In this document: piece by piece, positions 58,725-64,000 of the stretch
Layout of the letters: every line of letters starts with the position of its first letter
How positions within the stretch are numbered: position 1 is the first letter of the stretch
Origin: Stieleria bergensis
Lineage (GTDB): Bacteria > Planctomycetota > Planctomycetia > Pirellulales > Pirellulaceae
Direction: 5' to 3'
NCBI GenBank assembly: GCA_007745635.1
Contig: CP036272.1
Coordinates: 1,189,700-1,253,699 of the forward strand
Length of the DNA stretch: 64,000 nucleotides
Position numbers and translations under genes: made by a program
Notes under the pieces: generated by a model
Seen by the model: the letters and a program-made list of their open reading frames with translations, nothing else
Databases searched by the model: none
Told to the model about the DNA's origin: nothing

Positions 58725-59530
58725 TCGATCGAGTTGAATCATTGCAACGCACCTTTGCCCTGACGATCGCTTACGATGGCACTGAATACGCTGGCTGGCA
58801 AGTTCAGCCAGATCAGCCCACCATTCAAGGCACGTTGCAACTGGCAACTCGGCAAGCGACCGGGCAAAAGGTCACGGTGACCGGTAGCGGTCGTACCGAT
58901 GCTGGCGTTCATGCCCTCGGGCAGGTCGCAAGCCTGCGAATGCCAGCTTGGAAGGCCGACGAAACCGCGTTGATGCGAGCGATCAATTCGCGCTTGCCTG
59001 ACACCATTGTTGTCAAACGCGTTGATGCCGCAGATGATGACTTTCATGCCATTCGTGATGCCCAAGGCAAACGCTATCGTTACCAATTGCAGGTTCGTGG
59101 CCAACGCGATCCGTTTGAGCACCGCTATCGCTGGCGCGTTCGGCAGCACGTGGACATCGAGGCGATGAAGCAGGCGGCTGCGATGGTGATTGGGCATCGT
59201 GATTTTTCAAGCTTCGAATCGACTGGGGCAAAACGAAAAACCAGCGTTCGTGATGTGCGCGACTGCCAAGTCATTGTGGAGGATGACTATGAACGCAATG
59301 GTCACCTGGCCATTGAAGTGGAAGCCGACGGATTTCTGTACAACATGGTACGCAACATCACTGGCACGCTGGTGGAAGTTGGCTTTGGCAAGCATCCAGC
59401 GAGCTGGGTCGAAGAGGTGTTGTCTCTGAAAAACCGAATCTACGCCGGCCAGACTGCGCCGCCGCAGGGTTTGTTTCTCAAGGAAGTGTATTACCTACCC
59501 GGTTTTGCTGCCACGATTGAATCCAAATAG
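58721..59530 (+). CDS. truA: tRNA pseudouridine(38-40) synthase
   Basis: 269 residues. It makes pseudouridine at positions 38-40 of the tRNA anticodon arm. The catalytic Asp60 lies in GSGRTDAGVHALGQ. AYDGTEYAGWQVQPDQPTIQ and ADGFLYNMVRNITGTLVEVG are further TruA signatures. The start must be TTG 58721 or a later codon; TTG overlaps the asd stop and gives the normal N-terminus a few residues before TFALTIAYDGTEY. A ribosome site is not visible, so coupling with asd is likely. Confidence 0.96.
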
Positions 59531-60336
59531 GACCGGCGTCCCCGTGAGCCGCCAGCCATTGAGGCAATCGGTGTTGCTGATGGGAGAATTCGTTGACTGA
59601 ACTCTCCCGCTTGCGGGAGAGTCGAGCGTTAGCGAGGTGAGTGTGAAGTGGTTGGCAACGCCAACCGCAAGCAGCCACAGCGAAACCCTCCCCGGCCGGC
59701 CTTGAGACAACCGGTTTTGCTGATGGGAGAATTCGTTGACTGAACTCTCCCGCTTGCGGGAGAGTCGAGCCTAAGCGAGGTGAGTGTGAAGTGGTTGGCA
59801 ACGCCAACCGCAAGCAGCCACAGCGAAACCCTCCCCGGCCGGCATTGAGACAAGCAGTGTTGCTGATGGGAGAATTCGTTGACTGCACTCTCCCGCTTGC
59901 GGGAGAGTCGAGCCTAAGCGAGGTGAGTGTGAAGTGGTTGGCAACGCCAACCGCCAACCAGCCACAACGAAACCCTCCCCGGCCGGCCTTGAGACAAGCG
60001 AAGCCTCCGACTTGCAAATCTTCGCATCCATCAGCGCGCCACCACCGCAAACCACCACCGCAAACCGCTCCCGCAAGCGGGAGGTTGTTGCTGAAGGGGC
60101 GTTGCGAACGCCAAAACGTCTGTGACCAACCGTCGTGGGGGTGGTTGTTTGCCCCGCCAAACTGCGTCAACGCGCCAGACGGTTGGGCGAAACCTGCTGC
60201 CATCGCTTCTACGGCAAATGAACACGCTGTCTACACGGGATCTTAACGATGTGGGCAGGTCTGTACTTAATAATAGGGCCCGCCACCGAAAGTGATGCCA
60301 CTGAACGTGTGTGTGAATTAAGGAAGCCGCAAGTTA
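59531..60336. repeat. Hairpin repeat array, 143 bp x 3, then degenerate copies
   Basis: Units start at 59581, 59724 and 59867, exactly 143 bases apart. Each has CTCTCCCGCTTGCGGGAGAG (59602, 59745, 59888), then GTCGAGC, AGCGAGGTGAGTGTGAAGTG, GTTGGCAACGCCAACC and CCTCCCCGGCCGGC. The array resembles that at 27160-27490 on the other strand. A further hairpin CTCCCGCAAGCGGGAG is at 60067. Long open frames crossing it are repeat translations. The end of the gap carries AAGGAAG, the kinase ribosome site. Confidence 0.92.
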
Positions 60337-61959
60337 ATGACGACCAACGCCACCGAACCGATCTTAGACGATGCGACGAAGGAGTTCGTGCGCCGGGTGA
60401 TTCACGCCGAGTTGGTGAGCATCAATGAAATTAAAAAGGTGGTCGTTTCACTGATGGCTGATGGTGTGCGGGGGAACTTGTTTTCTCCGGAACGTTTGGC
60501 CGAGGGTTTGGTGGGCGCTGATTTGCTCACTCGTTGGCAGTCCCGCAAACTGCTTTCTGGCAAGTCACGTGGTTTTCATTTGGGGAACTATCGTCTCTTG
60601 CGGCCGCTAGGCAAGGGCGGCATGGGCGTTGTGTTTTTGGCAAAGCATGAAGTGATGAGTCGCCAGATGGCGCTGAAGATTCTGCCTGCTGAAGCATCGC
60701 GCGACCCGCGTCGGATTGCTCGGTTTAAAGAAGAAGCCCGGGCGAGCGCAAAACTAGAGCATGCGAATATTGTGCAGGCCTTCGACTTTTCCGAGTCTGA
60801 TGGCAAGCTGTTCATCGTGATGGAATATATCGAGGGGCATGACCTGCATCGCGCTGTCGCAAAAGACGGTGTGATGTCTGCAGCCGAGTCTTTGGATGCG
60901 ATGATTCAGACCACCGAGGCTTTGGTTCATGCTCATCAGCGCGGCATCATTCACCGAGACATCAAGCCTAGCAACTTAATGTTGCGCTCCGATGGCGTGA
61001 TCAAGGTCAGCGACATGGGACTGGCTCGGATCGGCTATTCGGCCGATGGCAATGATACGCCGAATCGGTTGACCGGCACCGCCGACTTCATTGCTCCGGA
61101 ACAGGCCGTGAACAGTCAGTCAGCCGATGCACGGTCGGACATCTATTCACTTGGATGCACCTGGTATTTTCTGTTGACCGGCAAGACTCCGTATACCGGT
61201 ACTTCTGTGGCTCAGCGTTTGGCGAAGCATCAGACGGCGAAGGTTCCACTGGTCAAAGAGTTGCGGTCCGATTGTCCGCCGTCCATCAGTGCCTTGATTC
61301 AGCGGATGATGAGCAAACGTGCCGAGGATCGACCGGCCAGTGCCGCTGAATTGCTGTCGCAAATGAAGCGTCTCTCGGGGTTCAGTGATTCACGAGGCGA
61401 GCTTGCCAATCGCCCGGTTGGCGATTCGACCAACACAGCCTTTGCGGATGATTCTTCTAGCTTCACGGCATCGATCGACGATAGCGGTCCGCTGCGAGAA
61501 GCTGGCGCGTCGATGTATGCCGAGCCCATGGAGATTGATTTCGATCGTTTGCCACCGATGGAAGCCTTGGGTGTCCCCGTTTCTGGACCGGGTTCATCAC
61601 CGGGTTCATCACCGGGGGCTGCCCCGGGATCGGCGCCTGCGGTTCCACTGGGGTTGGCGTCTGGGTCGGGGCCTGCGGTTAACGGACAGGCTATGCCGCA
61701 GCCTCAATTTCAGACGCCGACCTCAGCGACGTTTGCTGGCGGCATGCCAAATGCACCTGCGGCTCCCCCAGCCAGACAAACGCGTTCCCAGGACGCCCAG
61801 CAAAACATTTTGCTGGGCATCGGGTTGGCGGTTGCGGTTCTGGCGCTTGTGGTGGTTGTTGGAGTGACCGTCTATCAGCTGACTCGCGAGGAAAAGAGTC
61901 GCACGCAATTGAAGTCGACGGAGGGCAATGGACGCCAGGTCATCGTTGTTGAAAATTAG
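60337..61959 (+). CDS. Membrane-anchored Ser/Thr protein kinase (Pkn type)
   Basis: 540 residues. An ~85-residue N-terminal domain of unknown role is followed by the kinase (85-350): glycine loop GKGGMG 92-97, Lys114 (MALKIL), HRDIKPSN 206-213 with catalytic Asp208, and SDMG 225-228 in the place of DFG. A Pro/Ser/Gly linker (PGSSPGSSPGAAPGSAPAVP) leads to one membrane helix (ILLGIGLAVAVLALVVVVGV, about 492-511) and a short outer tail. Invariant residues are present, so it should be active. It precedes an FHA-domain protein with the same orientation, a possible phospho-partner. ATG 60337 has AAGGAAG 12 bases before. Confidence 0.95.
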   Translation: MTTNATEPILDDATKEFVRRVIHAELVSINEIKKVVVSLMADGVRGNLFSPERLAEGLVGADLLTRWQSRKLLSGKSRGFHLGNYRLLRPLGKGGMGVVFLAKHEVMSRQMALKILPAEASRDPRRIARFKEEARASAKLEHANIVQAFDFSESDGKLFIVMEYIEGHDLHRAVAKDGVMSAAESLDAMIQTTEALVHAHQRGIIHRDIKPSNLMLRSDGVIKVSDMGLARIGYSADGNDTPNRLTGTADFIAPEQAVNSQSADARSDIYSLGCTWYFLLTGKTPYTGTSVAQRLAKHQTAKVPLVKELRSDCPPSISALIQRMMSKRAEDRPASAAELLSQMKRLSGFSDSRGELANRPVGDSTNTAFADDSSSFTASIDDSGPLREAGASMYAEPMEIDFDRLPPMEALGVPVSGPGSSPGSSPGAAPGSAPAVPLGLASGSGPAVNGQAMPQPQFQTPTSATFAGGMPNAPAAPPARQTRSQDAQQNILLGIGLAVAVLALVVVVGVTVYQLTREEKSRTQLKSTEGNGRQVIVVEN

Positions 61960-62328
61960 AGGCTCTCCCAGTCGATGGTCGGCTGGCCGCCAGGCGAGTG
62001 ACCTGATCTGGCGTGATCTTCATGAATTTTGCCTCTCTGCGGTAACAAAGTGTTGGCAGAATGAGTGTCAGCAGCAAGATCGCAGGAGGACTTTGTGGGG
62101 TGGCTTTGGGGCCCTTCCTTTGGGCTGGTTTGTTGTCAGGTGTCGTCAGATTTCATTGATCGTGTTAAGATACGCAAACTGAAAGCAGCGATCAGCGAAC
62201 GATTTTTCAAGAATCTGCATTTTGCTTGCTTGGCAGATCAATCATGATGCCTGGTTTAGAAGACGCTGTCCGTCAGACTCAATCGCCCATTTAAATAGTT
62301 AAATCCTTCAGTGCTTCAACGTTCTTCG
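61960..62328. other. Gap between the kinase and FHA genes
   Basis: 369 bases, no gene seen. A GTG at 62311 could extend the FHA frame by six residues. No terminator with a T-run is visible, so co-transcription with the kinase is possible. Confidence 0.5.
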
Positions 62329-63201
62329 ATGCCCGTCGAATTGATCATGACCCAGGGAAGCCGGGCTGGTACGGCTGCGCCGCTCCAGGTTGGTTACTAC
62401 TTGGTGGGCAGGCATCCTGAATGCCAGATCCGTCCCAAGAGTCGCTCGGTGAGCCGTCGCCATTGCTTGCTGTTGCACAACAGTGACGGGATCGGAGTGA
62501 TGGATCTGGAAAGCACTGGCGGGACCTTCGTCAACGATAAACAAATCAAACCGCATCGCTGGGTCGTGTTGCGGAACGATGATTTGCTGCGAGTCGGCAA
62601 AGTTGAATTTCGCTTGGCCTTTGCCGCTGATCCTGCGGAGCAACCGCCAGCTCAAGACCAGAGCAACAGCGAGAACACCGAGCAAGCCGATGATCGCGAG
62701 ACTCCTCAGTCGTTTGAGCAATTCGACGTCGCCTCGTTCTTAGATGGCGAAGACCAAGCGGAGCAGGATGCACGTTACTCGGCGATTCGTGATAAGTTCC
62801 AGCCTGAGTCCGAAGAGGCTGCGGGCAATGACGCTGGCAAGGCTGCTGGAGGCCAGGATCTGTTTGGTGAGATCGAGGGAGATCAGGAGTTTGGCGACAC
62901 ACTTGTGACCGCCGCTGGCGGCAGCGATGCTCCCGCCCCTTCAAAGCAGGCGACTGGCTCGGCGACCAAGCCTGACGCAAAGAAATCCAAGCCTCGGACA
63001 AAGAAATCGAAGCCGGCCAAGTTCAAGAAAGCGAAGTCTGGGTCATCCTTCATCGCTAATCTTTCGCTTGGCGAGAGCGGTTGGAAGCTCCCGCTGGCTG
63101 TGGTGCTGCTCTCGGCATCGGTTTTGATTTTGGGTTACCACTTCTATCAATCGTCGCAGCAGGGCGAAGTGAAAGTGAATGTCCGCAGTGAATTGGACTA
63201 G
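62329..63201 (+). CDS. FHA-domain protein with C-terminal membrane helix
   Basis: 290 residues. An FHA domain (1-95: YYLVGRHPECQIRPKSRSVS, RRHCLLLHNSDGIGVMDLES, TGGTFVNDKQIKPHRWVVLR) has the conserved Arg, Ser-x-x-His-type and Asn residues that hold phosphothreonine peptides. An acidic then Lys/Ala-rich linker (KKSKPRTKKSKPAKFKKAKS) leads to one membrane segment (LPLAVVLLSASVLILGYHFY, ~258-277) and a short tail. It probably binds a phosphoprotein made by a kinase such as its upstream neighbour. The start is ATG 62329 or GTG 62311; no ribosome site is clear. Confidence 0.9.
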   Translation: MPVELIMTQGSRAGTAAPLQVGYYLVGRHPECQIRPKSRSVSRRHCLLLHNSDGIGVMDLESTGGTFVNDKQIKPHRWVVLRNDDLLRVGKVEFRLAFAADPAEQPPAQDQSNSENTEQADDRETPQSFEQFDVASFLDGEDQAEQDARYSAIRDKFQPESEEAAGNDAGKAAGGQDLFGEIEGDQEFGDTLVTAAGGSDAPAPSKQATGSATKPDAKKSKPRTKKSKPAKFKKAKSGSSFIANLSLGESGWKLPLAVVLLSASVLILGYHFYQSSQQGEVKVNVRSELD

Positions 63202-63277
63202 TGGTTGGTTCGACCGTCGAGCGGCTCAGGGGTGAACTCAGCTTGTTGGCCCGTCAACTCCAAAGCACAGGTCACCG

Positions 63278-63898
63278 GTGAAGCCAAAACTGTTACTCAT
63301 TGATGGCTACAATCTCTCACAACCGGGGCTCCGCTCGGGTGCGGCATCCAGGCGTCCCGATCCGCGTTGGTTGCAACGCAATCGTGAGGGTTTATTGCGA
63401 GATCTGGTCGACCCTTTAGGCGACTGGTTGTGTCAGCAGACCGCGGTCATTTTCGACGCCGCCAATCCTCCCAAGGATCGCCCGCAGCGCTATGCTCACC
63501 ACGGCATCGACGTCCGATTTTCGGTGGGTTATGCCTCGGCGGATGACTTATTGATCGAGCTCATTCGGGAGCATCACACGCCCAAGCGGCTGACGGTGGT
63601 GTCATCGGACCATCGCATTCAGCGTGCTGCCAAGGCTCGTGGGGCTCGTTTCTATGATTCACAGCCATGGTTGGATCGATTGCTTGACGGCCAGATTGGG
63701 TTAGCGGTGCCGATTCCCCGCGAGGCGGCGCGTCAATCGAGGGGCTCGGGCAACGGATCGCAGCAGGAATCAGGCTCGGATTCTGCCTCTGCAGGTGACC
63801 GAGTTCAGCGCGGGCAAAAACCGCGAATTGACAGTCCCGAGGAGGTCGATCAGTGGTTGGATGCCTTCGGATTTGGTCCGGATTCGGACAATCCGTAG
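63278..63898 (+). CDS. NYN-domain (YacP-like) ribonuclease
   Basis: 206 residues. LLLIDGYNLSQPG with Asp9, then VIFDAANPP, SADDLLIELIREHHT and VVSSDHRIQRAAKARGARFY place it in the NYN (PIN-like) group related to YacP/Rae1. The acidic residues in these segments should bind the metal for RNA cleavage. The C-terminal ~50 residues are Gly/Ser/Gln-rich and then acidic. The start is GTG 63278. The next gene begins with ATG 63900, one base after the TAG stop. RNA target unknown. Confidence 0.88.
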   Translation: MKPKLLLIDGYNLSQPGLRSGAASRRPDPRWLQRNREGLLRDLVDPLGDWLCQQTAVIFDAANPPKDRPQRYAHHGIDVRFSVGYASADDLLIELIREHHTPKRLTVVSSDHRIQRAAKARGARFYDSQPWLDRLLDGQIGLAVPIPREAARQSRGSGNGSQQESGSDSASAGDRVQRGQKPRIDSPEEVDQWLDAFGFGPDSDNP

Positions 63899-63899
63899 G

Positions 63900-64000
63900 A
63901 TGATTGCTGCTGCTCCTTCCGAATCTGACGTTTCCGACTTAGAATCCTGGCCCGCAGTCATGGCGGTCGTTCTGCCCCTCTGGGTTCAGGAGCTGACGCG
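63900..64000 (+). CDS. Start of an unidentified gene (window edge)
   Basis: ATG 63900 opens a frame of 33 codons to the edge of the window (MIAAAPSESDVSDLESWPAV, then MAVVLPLWVQEL). It follows the NYN gene by one base, so it is probably translated with it. Too short to assign a family. Confidence 0.5.
   Translation, partial: MIAAAPSESDVSDLESWPAVMAVVLPLWVQELT

Noticed and set aside
59581-60010. Regular hairpin repeats considered as a CRISPR array
   Set aside because: The period is 143 bp, the units are almost identical throughout with no unique spacers, and no cas genes are nearby.
59478-60246. Frames up to 241 codons on both strands after truA
   Set aside because: They translate the 143 bp repeats; the same peptide recurs with the DNA unit.

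Overview
The window reads like a chromosomal stretch from a planctomycete, most likely Pirellulaceae (Rhodopirellula-like). This rests on protein content, since no database search was possible. The signs are a secreted sulfatase, secreted SUMF1-like proteins, a TPR/ExbB/ExbD gene set feeding a squalene-cyclase-repeat protein, a Pkn-type kinase with a C-terminal membrane anchor, clusters of TadE/TadG-like proteins, frequent GTG/TTG starts, and long intergenic regions with hairpin and tandem repeats. No rRNA, tRNA or CRISPR array was found.

Layout. 1-5628: 5' end of mutM with an upstream DUF2185 gene, trpB with a UPF0173 hydrolase, a Rieske ferredoxin and a TIGR03960-type radical SAM protein. 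6092-7979: a FlgM-like anti-sigma factor, three ~200 bp tandem repeats and a Fur-family regulator. 8090-17807: a hypothetical protein, a TPR lipoprotein, and a minus-strand set TPR > ExbB > ExbD > cyclase-repeat membrane protein. 18499-22177: a sugar-nucleotide epimerase, rpmE, prfA and prmC. 22190-33493: two versions of the circularly permuted ATP-grasp / alpha-E / transglutaminase system pointing at each other, with an IS110-family element between them. 34099-37921: a large unknown membrane protein and a sulfatase. 38043-45004: a divergent block of TadE/TadG-like proteins, one broken by an in-frame TAG. 45332-48102: fliP-fliQ-fliR-flhB, with FlhB lacking its C-terminal domain. 48397-50240: leuA preceded by a leucine-rich leader peptide and terminator. 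50624-57566: a uronate-isomerase-like protein, an HtrA-type protease and two SUMF1-like paralogs. 57708-64000: asd-truA, a hairpin repeat array, a Ser/Thr kinase, an FHA protein, a NYN nuclease and the start of another gene.

Two results stand out. First, leuA appears to be controlled by classical transcription attenuation: a 33-codon leader with six Leu codons in a seven-codon run, a strong intrinsic terminator 28 bases after its stop, and a GGGTTT segment placed to compete for the terminator. Second, the ends of the IS110 element can be set exactly, because joining its flanks recreates a hairpin repeat that sits uninterrupted at 36351. Its left end folds like a bridge RNA, and all four guide segments match the target and donor sequences around a CT core.
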